A DNA stretch of 64,000 nt from Maribellus sediminis. GTDB lineage: Bacteria; Bacteroidota; Bacteroidia; Bacteroidales; Prolixibacteraceae. Each line of letters begins with the position of its first letter. Position 1 is the stretch's first letter. The DNA is taken from contig NZ_WXUB01000003.1 of the NCBI RefSeq assembly GCF_011799805.1, forward strand, positions 62,001-126,000, in the 5' to 3' direction. The notes beneath the pieces were generated by a model. That model saw nothing but the letters and a program-made list of their open reading frames with translations. It had not been told where the DNA came from and ran no database searches. The position numbers and the translations under genes are program-made. Positions 50,645 to 59,023 of this stretch are shown here, piece by piece.

Positions 50645-52309
50645 CTAAGCGTATAAAAAGCGCTTGATTTTCTTTGTTGGTGTACGTTCGAAAGGCATCG
50701 GCTGAAGAACAACCTGGCTGATGCGTGAGAATTTATTCACTTCCTGGTTTACTTTCTTGTGAATCTCATTCAGAATCTCTTCCGATTTTAAAGCGATAAA
50801 CTGTTTAGCTTCCAATTTCAGGTGCTGAAATTGCTCTTCAATCTCTTCCCTGTTTAAATGAATCATGGCCACTAGTTTGCCCTTTTTCTCCACCACCAGC
50901 GACTCCAGCACAAAACGCATCTTGTTGATCACTGATTCGATTTCTTCAGGATAAATGTTTTCTCCGCTGGCTCCAACAATCATCGTTTTAATACGACCTT
51001 TAATGTGCAGTCGTCCGTTTTTGTCAAACACCCCACGGTCGCCGGTTCGGAACCAGCCATCCTCGGTAAAAACTTCAGCTGTAATATCCGGAGCTTTATA
51101 ATAACCCTGCATTACATTTTCTCCTTTGGCCTGTATTTCTCCCTCACCGGTTTTTGGATCGGGATCGGCAATACGCAGCGAAACACCTTCCATGGCAATA
51201 CCGGTTGATCCGATGGTCCTGGTTTTACCAACGGCGCCGGCTAAAAGCGGTGCAGTTTCTGTAAGTCCGTAACCAATGGCATACGGGAAACCACCTTCGT
51301 ATAAGAAGCGTTCCACTGTACTATCGAGTTTTGAACCCCCAATGCCAAAAAAATGAATTTTACCGCCAAAAGTCTTCAGCAGTTTTTTTGCGGCCACTTT
51401 ATGCAACACAATTCGCGTAGGTTTAAACGTGCTCAGAAAACGCATTAAAGCATTTTTCTGAAACGTCGGCAGTACTTTCGAGCGATAAACTTTTTCAATG
51501 ATCAAAGGCACCGACAACATCACGGTTGGTTTTACCTTCTGAAATGCAGGCATTAAAACAGAAGCTACCGGCGGTTTGCGCAGGTAATGAACCGATGCTC
51601 CGTACATTATCGCAAGCAAGAAACCAACTGTGTTTTCGAGTGTGTGCGACAACGGCAGTATGGACAAAAATCGGTCATTAGAATCAATCTTTTGTAAGGT
51701 TCTGCTCTGACGCGCTGTCCAGGTCAGGTTTTTGTGTGATAGCATCACTCCTTTTGGATTACCTGTTGTTCCTGATGTATAAATAATCGATGCCAGATCA
51801 TCTTCCTCAACCTCAGCCGGACTGTATTTCTCAACTTTCACCGGTAAAGAAGTCTCCAGTATTTTCAGATGATCTGCCGGAGTAGCTTGTGGAATAATGG
51901 CATAATTTTCCATCAAAACCATCCCTTTCAGCAGTTGGCTGGTTTCTTCGCCAAGGCTGTGGTACAAACCTTCCGAAACAAATAAGATCTTCGATTCAGA
52001 ATGTTCGATAATGGTATGAATCTCACGGCTATGAAAATCGGGCAGAATTGGAACTGCCACGGCCCCAACCATCGAAATAGCAAAAAACACCTTACCCCAA
52101 TTGGGCATATTGGTGCTTAATATTGCTACCTTATCGCCCTTTGAAACTCCCAGTTCCAAAAGCATTTCAGCCAACAATTCAACCTCTTCACCCATTTCGC
52201 GGTAAGTGTAATTCTTCTCACCGGCAAAAACGATCGAGGTTTTATCTTTATAAGTTTTTACCGAATGTTGAAACATCGCCGGCAAAGTCAATTTCTCTGT
52301 ATAAGTCAT
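50645..52309 (-). CDS. Long-chain fatty acid-CoA ligase (AMP-binding enzyme)
   Basis: The 554-residue ANL-superfamily enzyme has the P-loop motif SIIYTSGTTGNPKGVMLSH and the adenylate-binding YGLTETAPLLAG. The late motifs are GWFRTGDRGVFDKNGRLHIKGRIKTMIV and the catalytic lysine region TPTKKIKRFLY. It activates fatty acids with ATP and CoA. The ATG at 52309, with AGGA upstream, is preferred over TTG 52378, which would overlap the -7 element at 52376-52383. Confidence 0.93.
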   Translation of the reverse strand: MTYTEKLTLPAMFQHSVKTYKDKTSIVFAGEKNYTYREMGEEVELLAEMLLELGVSKGDKVAILSTNMPNWGKVFFAISMVGAVAVPILPDFHSREIHTIIEHSESKILFVSEGLYHSLGEETSQLLKGMVLMENYAIIPQATPADHLKILETSLPVKVEKYSPAEVEEDDLASIIYTSGTTGNPKGVMLSHKNLTWTARQSRTLQKIDSNDRFLSILPLSHTLENTVGFLLAIMYGASVHYLRKPPVASVLMPAFQKVKPTVMLSVPLIIEKVYRSKVLPTFQKNALMRFLSTFKPTRIVLHKVAAKKLLKTFGGKIHFFGIGGSKLDSTVERFLYEGGFPYAIGYGLTETAPLLAGAVGKTRTIGSTGIAMEGVSLRIADPDPKTGEGEIQAKGENVMQGYYKAPDITAEVFTEDGWFRTGDRGVFDKNGRLHIKGRIKTMIVGASGENIYPEEIESVINKMRFVLESLVVEKKGKLVAMIHLNREEIEEQFQHLKLEAKQFIALKSEEILNEIHKKVNQEVNKFSRISQVVLQPMPFERTPTKKIKRFLYA

Positions 52310-52375
52310 AAATATTCCTAACTGTCTGTTTCGTAAAAGCCGTTTATATAGCAATTTACGTTCCCTAACTGCGTG

Positions 52376-52383
52376 CAAAAATA
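52376..52383 (-). promoter_or_regulatory. -7 element of the acyl-CoA ligase gene
   Basis: TATTTTTG on the minus strand matches TAnnTTTG, leaving a leader of about 60 nt before the ATG at 52309. Confidence 0.5.
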
Positions 52384-52534
52384 GTAAAAAACTAATGTTT
52401 GCTACGGTGACATAAGTCTCACTGAATTAACACCTTCTCAAATATGCTGATATTCTGCTACTTACAAAACAAGGATTAAATTATTAACGTTTTTTATGCT
52501 TTTTGGATGAAGAATATTTACCAAATTTCGAATT

Positions 52535-53191
52535 ATGAATACAAATTTTCGACAAAAACAGCTACTGAAAGCCACAGAGGATTACATAAAAGCTTATTTT
52601 GAAAACGAAGGATCGGGACACGACTGGTGGCACATTTACAGGGTGAAAAAAGTGGCTTTACAAATAGCTAAAACCGAAGGAGGTGATATTTTTCACATCG
52701 AACTGGCTGCTTTGCTCCACGATCTTGACGACTGGAAGTTAAATGGCGGAAGCAAAGTTTCGAAGACATTCGAGTGGCTGAGCAAAATGGACGTCTCTGA
52801 ACAGGATATTGAAAAAGTATTGGAAATCATTCACGAGGTTTCATACAAAGGAGCCGGTGTTCCAACTCCGGCGAGTTCACTGGAAGCAAAAATTGTGCAG
52901 GATGCCGACCGGCTAGATGCCATTGGAGCGATAGGCATTGCAAGAACTTTCGCCTATGGTGGCAACAAAAACAGATTGATTTACAATCCGGCTGTTCAGC
53001 CGGAAAACCACGATAGTTTCGAGGCTTACAAAAAAACAAATGCGCCCACCATTAATCATTTTTACGAAAAGCTATTGCTGCTGAAAGACCGGATGAATAC
53101 CCAAACGGCGAAAGAACTTGCTGAAAAACGCCATCAATTCATGGAAGATTTTCTGGAACAATTCTTTAACGAATGGGAAGCTAATTTTTAA
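52535..53191 (+). CDS. HD-domain phosphohydrolase
   Basis: The 218-residue protein has the HD signature: GHDWWHIYRVKKVALQIA (first H), LAALLHDLDDWK (HD pair), IIHEVSYKG and IVQDADRLDAIGAIGIARTFAYGG (last D). Proteins with this layout hydrolyse nucleotides or related phosphates; the substrate is not known. It is a single gene, 64 bp before the VOC gene. Confidence 0.93.
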   Translation: MNTNFRQKQLLKATEDYIKAYFENEGSGHDWWHIYRVKKVALQIAKTEGGDIFHIELAALLHDLDDWKLNGGSKVSKTFEWLSKMDVSEQDIEKVLEIIHEVSYKGAGVPTPASSLEAKIVQDADRLDAIGAIGIARTFAYGGNKNRLIYNPAVQPENHDSFEAYKKTNAPTINHFYEKLLLLKDRMNTQTAKELAEKRHQFMEDFLEQFFNEWEANF

Positions 53192-53255
53192 TTCGGTCGC
53201 TGTGGCTTTTCAATAAAACGTTTCGTATTTTTAAAAGAACAAAAAAACAGAAGCC

Positions 53256-53645
53256 ATGCGAATTGAACATCTTGGTATTTGGACTTATAACCTCGAGGGT
53301 CTCCGAAATTTTTACACGCACTATTTCGATGCGTCATCATCAGAAATATACTATAACCACAGCAAAGAATTTCGTTCGTATTTTCTCACATTTAATGGAG
53401 ACTGCCGAATAGAACTGATGGAAATGCCCAACATTCCAAAATCGAAAAATGACCCGATAAAACAACATTCCGGATTGATTCATTTTGCCATACAGGTTGG
53501 TTCAATAACAAAGGTTCGTGAACTTACTGAAGAATTGCGCAAAGATGGTTTCCGGATTATCAGCGAACCAAGAATTACAGGTGACGGTTATTACGAAAGT
53601 GTGATTTTGGATCCTGAAGGAAACCGGGTTGAAATTATGGCTTAA
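53256..53645 (+). CDS. VOC-family (glyoxalase/bleomycin resistance-like) protein
   Basis: The 129-residue protein is a single vicinal-oxygen-chelate unit: RIEHLGIWTYNLEGLRNFYTHYFDA with a metal His, RIELMEMP with a metal Glu, HSGLIHFAIQVGS with a second His, and ILDPEGNRVEIMA with the final Glu. All four metal positions of glyoxalase I-like proteins are kept. The substrate is unknown. Confidence 0.93.
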   Translation: MRIEHLGIWTYNLEGLRNFYTHYFDASSSEIYYNHSKEFRSYFLTFNGDCRIELMEMPNIPKSKNDPIKQHSGLIHFAIQVGSITKVRELTEELRKDGFRIISEPRITGDGYYESVILDPEGNRVEIMA

Positions 53646-53684
53646 TTTTTTTCATAAACATTTTTGCCCCTACCTACATTTATT

Positions 53685-54023
53685 TTAAGGCTGCGAAGTT
53701 GAATCAACAGGGCATTCCCACAGCAATACAGTTCGGTTTTTATTGGCCCAGAAATCGGCGCGATCAGTATACTCCCAATCCACGGGTTCACCATCATAAT
53801 GATAAATCTCGCAATCGATACACGACCAGTAATTGCAATACACGTGGTAAAAAAATTCTTCCTTGTAAGTATATCTTCTGATGTTGCAGCCCACACATCC
53901 CGAGTCTTCGAGCTCGGCAATCCGGGCCTCGAGCCAAACTGGAATAACAACCGGATCGGGCTCGCGGTCTTCGCAAGCAATAAAAGCTAGAAGCAGTAAA
54001 ACGATAAAATAGAATTTGCGCAT
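53685..54023 (-). CDS. Cysteine-rich small lipoprotein
   Basis: The 112-residue protein from ATG 54023 has a lipoprotein signal with LAFIACEDR (lipid cysteine). The mature part has paired cysteines in CVGC and CNYWSCIDC plus a last WECP, likely forming disulfides or a metal site. Overlapping frames at 53642-53980 and 53794-54126 have no such features. No family is recognised. It is 72 bp after the TonB receptor gene on the same strand. Confidence 0.7.
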   Translation of the reverse strand: MRKFYFIVLLLLAFIACEDREPDPVVIPVWLEARIAELEDSGCVGCNIRRYTYKEEFFYHVYCNYWSCIDCEIYHYDGEPVDWEYTDRADFWANKNRTVLLWECPVDSTSQP

Positions 54024-54100
54024 CCTCAAATTTAATCATCCTCTTTCTGGAAAACAATAGTTTAAAACTGATTAAGCGAACGCCCTTATTGAGAACCTTC

Positions 54101-56881
54101 CTAAAAATCATCTTTTGCGTTTCCAAATAACTTGAAGTTGTAAGTAACCGTGAAAATGGGTTGCCCGAAAATCGACATTTTATAACCTTTCACCTGTTCA
54201 TTCTCGGTGCGGAAAAAGATGGAGTATGGATTTTTCCGACCGAAAACATTGTACACCGCAAAGGTCCAGGAACTGTGATTAAGCTTCTTTCGCAGCAGGT
54301 TCCCGTTAATGTTTGCCGCCACGTCAAGCCGGATATAATCATCCATGCGCACTGCATTTCTGTCGGAATAATACACGCGCATGGCATCGTTAAAATAATA
54401 ATAGGCTACCGGTGCCGTATAAGGCCTTCCGGTGTTGTATAAAAAGTTGGCCGACAGATTAAATCGCCTGGAATATTTGTAATTAAACACCAGTTTAAAG
54501 TTGTGTGGCATATCGTAGTTTGCCGGAAAATATTCGCCGTTATTCACCCGCTCCTCTTCAAATTCGCTGTCGATTTTGTGTAAAATACGCGAATAGGTGT
54601 AGTTTATCCAGCCGGTGTACTTGCCCTTTTTTTTCTGTAACATCAACTCAATTCCGTAGGCTTTTCCTTTTCCGTTGATTACATCAGTTTCCAGGTGATC
54701 GCTCATAACAAGCTGAGCACCACCTTTGTAATCCAGAATATTATCCAGCTTCTTATAATAGGTCTCAATCGAAGCTTCGATGGTATTCTGCCGCATATTA
54801 TGGTAAAAGCCTATCGAAAATTGATCGCCGCGTTGTGGTTTCAGGTACGAATCACTGAGTTTCCACACATCGGTTGGCGACATGGCCATTGTATTCGACA
54901 TCAGGTGAATGTACTGATACATACGGTTTGCACCGATCTTTAATGAATTATCGAGCCCCAATTTGATATTAGCCGAGAACCGTATTTCGGGAGCAGAATA
55001 AAACTGAACAACTTCATTTTTACTGAAATGGGTCGTATCAATTATCGACGCCTCGTTTCGCGGGATGCCAGCCAGATAATTAACCTGTGTTTTGGGGCCG
55101 AAGTTGGCATAAAAGTTATACCTGAATCCGGCTGCCAGCGAGATCCTTCCGTTTAAATCAAATTCATCGCCAATATATAAAGCCGACTCCAGTGCCTGTT
55201 CCTTTTCAATCGCTTTCTCAGTGATCAGCGAAGTGCTGCCGACCGGCCACTGGTTTCCGGGATACAGATCATACCAGGTTGAATTCAATCCAAAATCGAT
55301 TTTGTGATTGTTGGCAGTATGATAGGTAAAATCGGCTTTAAACGTTTTCTGCAGAATTTTGTATTGCACATTATTCAGCTGGGTGCTGTCGGTTCTCGAT
55401 TTCATGGTGTAATCGTAATTGCTCACAACACCCGTAAAAGTGGAAAACAAGCGTGGACTGAAAATGTGTTTCCATCGGAAAGTTGAGGCAAACGATTGGT
55501 ATTCGAATGCGTCTTCAGCATAATAATCGAAGGCATCATGGCTCAGGTAACCTGACAGGTACAAACTGTTATTCGGGTTAATATCGAACGAAACATTTCC
55601 CTGCACATCATAGAAACCGGCCGAGCTATTTTTGAGCTTTTCATCGTCAAGCAGGCCCAGAATCCAGTTCGAATATGTTGACCGCGCCCCAATAATAAAC
55701 GAGCTTTTGTCTTTAACGATCGGTCCTTCTAAATTCAATCGGCCCGAAACGGGACTGATCCCACCACCGAATTCCGTCTTTTTGCGATTACCGTCTTTTA
55801 AAGTAATATCCATAACCGACGAAACCCGACCACCATATTTGGCCGGAATACCACTTTTATACAAGGTGATGTCTTTTACGAGTTCAGAATTAAAGCCTGA
55901 GAAAAAACCAAAAAAGTGTGAGGTATTCAAAATCGACGCATCGTTCAAAAGAATAAGGTTTTGGTCGACGCTACCACCTCGTACGTTGAAGCCACTTGAC
56001 GCTTCGCCCACCGACTGTACTCCCGGAAGCAGTAAGGAACTTTTTATAATGTCTGCTTCTCCAAATCCCATCGGTAGCTGCTTCAATGTTTTCATCGAAA
56101 TTTTCTCCACTCCCATGCGAACAGTTTTCACATTATTTTCCTCTTTGGCTATTACAATAACTTCGTTTAGTGCCTCGGGTTTGTACTCGAGCTCCACGTT
56201 CAGTTTACCATCGGAATGAATTATAATGTTTCGCTGCACCGTGCGCATACCGATCTGACGATACTCTACTTTATATTGACCTTTGGGAATGGTTATGGTG
56301 TAATAGCCGTAAGCATTGCATGCGGTTCCCAGTTTCAGCTCTTCAATGTAAACGGTGGCTCCTACAAGGGGTTCGCCTGAGTCAGCATCCTTAATCGTTC
56401 CCTGCAGAGTGGCCGTTTTTGAGCGCGGATTAACCGAAGGACTACCAATGGTGTATACTTTGAATTCGCTGTCCTGGGGATTTTCTTCCTTCGATCTGGG
56501 CAAACCGTAAACGGTATCAGCAGGAGCAACTTGTTTGTTATCCAGGTAGTCGATATAAGCCGCTGCAAAATCGGTTTTAAGCTTGTAGTCTTTTGTAAAA
56601 ACGATTCTTTTCCCTTCCAAAATTGCAAAGGACAGGTTCTGAGGTTGGCACAATTTATCCAGAACCTCGTTTAATGAAGCTGCATTCACATTCATAGTAA
56701 ATAGCAGGCTGTCAACCCACTCAGGATTGTAATAAAAATGATAACCCGTTTGTTTTTCAAGCCCGTAAATAATGTTTTCAAAAGATTCGTTGCTGACGTT
56801 CAGCGTGATCTTTTCGTTTTGAGCCACAGATTGTATCAGAGCAACTAAAACCAGTATAGCGATTAATACAATCTTCTTCAT
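54101..56881 (-). CDS. TonB-dependent receptor with N-terminal STN and carboxypeptidase-regulatory domains
   Basis: The 926-residue protein has a signal peptide (MKKIVLIAILVLVALIQSVAQ from the ATG at 56881, ending near residue 21), an STN/secretin-like domain (residues about 25-100) and a carboxypeptidase-D regulatory-like domain starting LQGTIKDADSGEPLVGATVYI. A plug domain (ADIIKSSLLLPGVQSVGEASSGFNVRGGSVDQNLILLND) and a 22-strand barrel ending in FTVTYNFKLFG follow. The STN domain suggests signalling to an anti-sigma factor, but no FecIR pair is next to it. The gene is 2 bp to 12 bp downstream of the 256-residue secreted protein gene. Confidence 0.95.
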   Translation of the reverse strand: MKKIVLIAILVLVALIQSVAQNEKITLNVSNESFENIIYGLEKQTGYHFYYNPEWVDSLLFTMNVNAASLNEVLDKLCQPQNLSFAILEGKRIVFTKDYKLKTDFAAAYIDYLDNKQVAPADTVYGLPRSKEENPQDSEFKVYTIGSPSVNPRSKTATLQGTIKDADSGEPLVGATVYIEELKLGTACNAYGYYTITIPKGQYKVEYRQIGMRTVQRNIIIHSDGKLNVELEYKPEALNEVIVIAKEENNVKTVRMGVEKISMKTLKQLPMGFGEADIIKSSLLLPGVQSVGEASSGFNVRGGSVDQNLILLNDASILNTSHFFGFFSGFNSELVKDITLYKSGIPAKYGGRVSSVMDITLKDGNRKKTEFGGGISPVSGRLNLEGPIVKDKSSFIIGARSTYSNWILGLLDDEKLKNSSAGFYDVQGNVSFDINPNNSLYLSGYLSHDAFDYYAEDAFEYQSFASTFRWKHIFSPRLFSTFTGVVSNYDYTMKSRTDSTQLNNVQYKILQKTFKADFTYHTANNHKIDFGLNSTWYDLYPGNQWPVGSTSLITEKAIEKEQALESALYIGDEFDLNGRISLAAGFRYNFYANFGPKTQVNYLAGIPRNEASIIDTTHFSKNEVVQFYSAPEIRFSANIKLGLDNSLKIGANRMYQYIHLMSNTMAMSPTDVWKLSDSYLKPQRGDQFSIGFYHNMRQNTIEASIETYYKKLDNILDYKGGAQLVMSDHLETDVINGKGKAYGIELMLQKKKGKYTGWINYTYSRILHKIDSEFEEERVNNGEYFPANYDMPHNFKLVFNYKYSRRFNLSANFLYNTGRPYTAPVAYYYFNDAMRVYYSDRNAVRMDDYIRLDVAANINGNLLRKKLNHSSWTFAVYNVFGRKNPYSIFFRTENEQVKGYKMSIFGQPIFTVTYNFKLFGNAKDDF

Positions 56882-56892
56882 CAGGTACAAAA

Positions 56893-57663
56893 TTATTCGG
56901 TAATTAAGTTTACAGCTTCAAGTAATTGGGTGGCCGACAGGTCTTCGAACCGGGCATGAAACGATCGAAGCTTTTTGGAAATAGCCTTTTTATTTTCGGG
57001 AAACTGATTTAAGAATTTTCGTTTTGAATTGAGGTCGTAATATTTTCCTTTTAACAAAAGTGTTTTCTTTCGCACATAATCGTACCTGAAAATGCCTTGA
57101 ATAACAGCCTCCTCACCTTCGTTGTTCCCCTGAATAGCCTCGTGGTGCACAAAAATCGCTTTATCCCCCGACTTAATGGTTTCATAAAATCCGTTGGCTA
57201 ATACATCTTGCTCAATCTCAGAAAAATTAACCTTTACAAAAGTAAATTCCGTCTCGCGGCGTAATTGTAAGGGCGATTTACTTTCGGGTTTCGCCACCAC
57301 TTTAAAAGAGTCGATTACTTCATTATTCAGACAAATAAAATTGGATGCGGGAAAAATATCGGTTAAACAGACCAGCTCATCCTTGTAAATATCGTACATG
57401 AGCGTGGCCGAATACGATTCGCCATTGGAATAAATAATGCCGTCCATTCCGAGGGTTGCATTAAACAAGGGACTGGTTTCTAATCCGTAATGATATAACT
57501 CATAAGTCTTTCCGTATAAATATCCGTAATCCCGCGGTAATTCATGCTTATACGCTTCAAGCGCCTTCTTTTCATCCAAAGCATAAGCAGGCGATTTTTG
57601 TGCATAAAGTGTAGTAACGCACCCAAGCAAAAAGTGGATTAAAATTAAACAGCGCACGAACAT
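56893..57663 (-). CDS. Secreted protein of unknown function paired with the TonB receptor
   Basis: The 256-residue protein has a signal peptide ending TLYAQ and a mature domain of mixed strands with FNATLGMDGIIYSNGESYSATLMYDIYKDEL and a lysine-rich C-terminus. No named domain is recognised. It is directly upstream of the receptor gene in one operon. A -7 element TATTTTTG lies at 57689-57696, 26 bp before the ATG. It may be an envelope partner of the receptor. Confidence 0.75.
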   Translation of the reverse strand: MFVRCLILIHFLLGCVTTLYAQKSPAYALDEKKALEAYKHELPRDYGYLYGKTYELYHYGLETSPLFNATLGMDGIIYSNGESYSATLMYDIYKDELVCLTDIFPASNFICLNNEVIDSFKVVAKPESKSPLQLRRETEFTFVKVNFSEIEQDVLANGFYETIKSGDKAIFVHHEAIQGNNEGEEAVIQGIFRYDYVRKKTLLLKGKYYDLNSKRKFLNQFPENKKAISKKLRSFHARFEDLSATQLLEAVNLITE

Positions 57664-57703
57664 TAACTAATAAATGAATTATCCATCCCAAAAATAACAT
57701 AAT

Positions 57704-59023
57704 ATGTACGACAGTAACCATATGATCAATATTTTTTACTTTCTTTATGCAAAAAGAAAGAATTCGGTGGCCTTATATAACATTAAGACTTTATTTCGAA
57801 CATCAATTTGGTTGAAAATATGCTGCGCCCTGTTTGTAATATGGGCATTGCAGGCTTGTCTGGAACCGTTTTCAGCTTCGGTTGGCGATGAAGCATCGAA
57901 CCTGCTTGTTGTGGACGGATTAATTTCGAATGAAAACACAGCCTACCAGGTACGGTTAACCCGCGCAGTGGCCAATATAAATGAAGACATAACTCTCGAA
58001 ACAGGTGCGAACGTTATCATTGAGGACGACTTAGGCAACATGACTGCGTTTACGGAAACCGAAGATGGAATATACGAAACCAATGAGAACAATTTCATCG
58101 GAGTACCCGGCAGAACATACACTTTACAAATATCAACTAAAAACGGACGTGTATATCGATCGGATGCATGTATGATGAAACCGGCGACCCAAATCGACAG
58201 CATTTACTATGTACCAGGCAATCATCCCGACAGCGTTGCTGAAAGCTATTTCACAGGATTACGGGTATTTATTAACGGAAAAGTGAATGCTGAAGACGTG
58301 GAATACCTGCGTTGGGCCTACGATGAAGACTGGAAATTTGCCATCCCGTTTGGCTACGACGAAGTACCCACTCCGGATGGAGACTGGGAAAAAACAATTT
58401 CAAAAAAATACTGCTGGAAATCGGAAGTGTCAAACGAAATTCTGATTCAAAATTTTGGCGGACAATCACAGAAAAACATTGAAGGCAAGGAGTTGTTTTT
58501 TGTGGATTCGAAAAATACAGATAAGCTTTTCCAGCGCTACAGTGTATTAATCAAACAATATTCTATAACCAAGGAAGAATACGAATACTGGCGAAAACTC
58601 GAACAAACCAATCCGGATGTCAACAATATTTTTGGTGAACAGCCTTTTACCATCCAGGGGAATATTAAGAATGAAGCCGATCCTGATGAAAAAGTGCTGG
58701 GGTACTTTTCTGTGGTCTCGGCAGCAACACGGCGACTATATATCGACTACAGCGAAATACGATATCTGCAACTTCCGGTGAATGACTATTACAACAGCTG
58801 TGGTTTCGACTCATTGATGGTGAAAGATCTGAATATGTCGGTATATGAAATTTACGAGAACTATATTCTGAACGATTTCTATGAATACGTTCTGGCATTT
58901 CCAATCCTTCACGAAAATCCATTTATCGACAAAGTTATCGGATTGGCTGTTTCTACGCCGCAATGTTGTGATTGTACCTTACAAGGAGAATTGAATCCTC
59001 CCGATTTTTGGGAAGATGAATAA
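57704..59023 (+). CDS. DUF4249 lipoprotein
   Basis: The frame of 439 residues has a lipobox WALQAC. The DUF4249 pattern follows, with NLLVVDGLISNENTAYQVRLTRA near the start of the mature protein, GVPGRTYTLQISTKNGRVYRSD and a C-terminal cysteine group CCDCTL. A TTG at 57812 would give a normal 16-residue lipoprotein signal instead of the long N-terminal extension from ATG 57704; the true start is uncertain. DUF4249 proteins typically accompany TonB-dependent receptors, here the divergent one. It overlaps the next gene by eight bases. Confidence 0.88.
   Translation: MYDSNHMINIFYFLYAKRKNSVALYNIKTLFRTSIWLKICCALFVIWALQACLEPFSASVGDEASNLLVVDGLISNENTAYQVRLTRAVANINEDITLETGANVIIEDDLGNMTAFTETEDGIYETNENNFIGVPGRTYTLQISTKNGRVYRSDACMMKPATQIDSIYYVPGNHPDSVAESYFTGLRVFINGKVNAEDVEYLRWAYDEDWKFAIPFGYDEVPTPDGDWEKTISKKYCWKSEVSNEILIQNFGGQSQKNIEGKELFFVDSKNTDKLFQRYSVLIKQYSITKEEYEYWRKLEQTNPDVNNIFGEQPFTIQGNIKNEADPDEKVLGYFSVVSAATRRLYIDYSEIRYLQLPVNDYYNSCGFDSLMVKDLNMSVYEIYENYILNDFYEYVLAFPILHENPFIDKVIGLAVSTPQCCDCTLQGELNPPDFWEDE

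Noticed and set aside
53642-54126. Alternative frames 53642-53980 and 53794-54126
   Set aside because: They overlap the lipoprotein frame, and only that frame has a signal peptide, lipobox and cysteine pattern.
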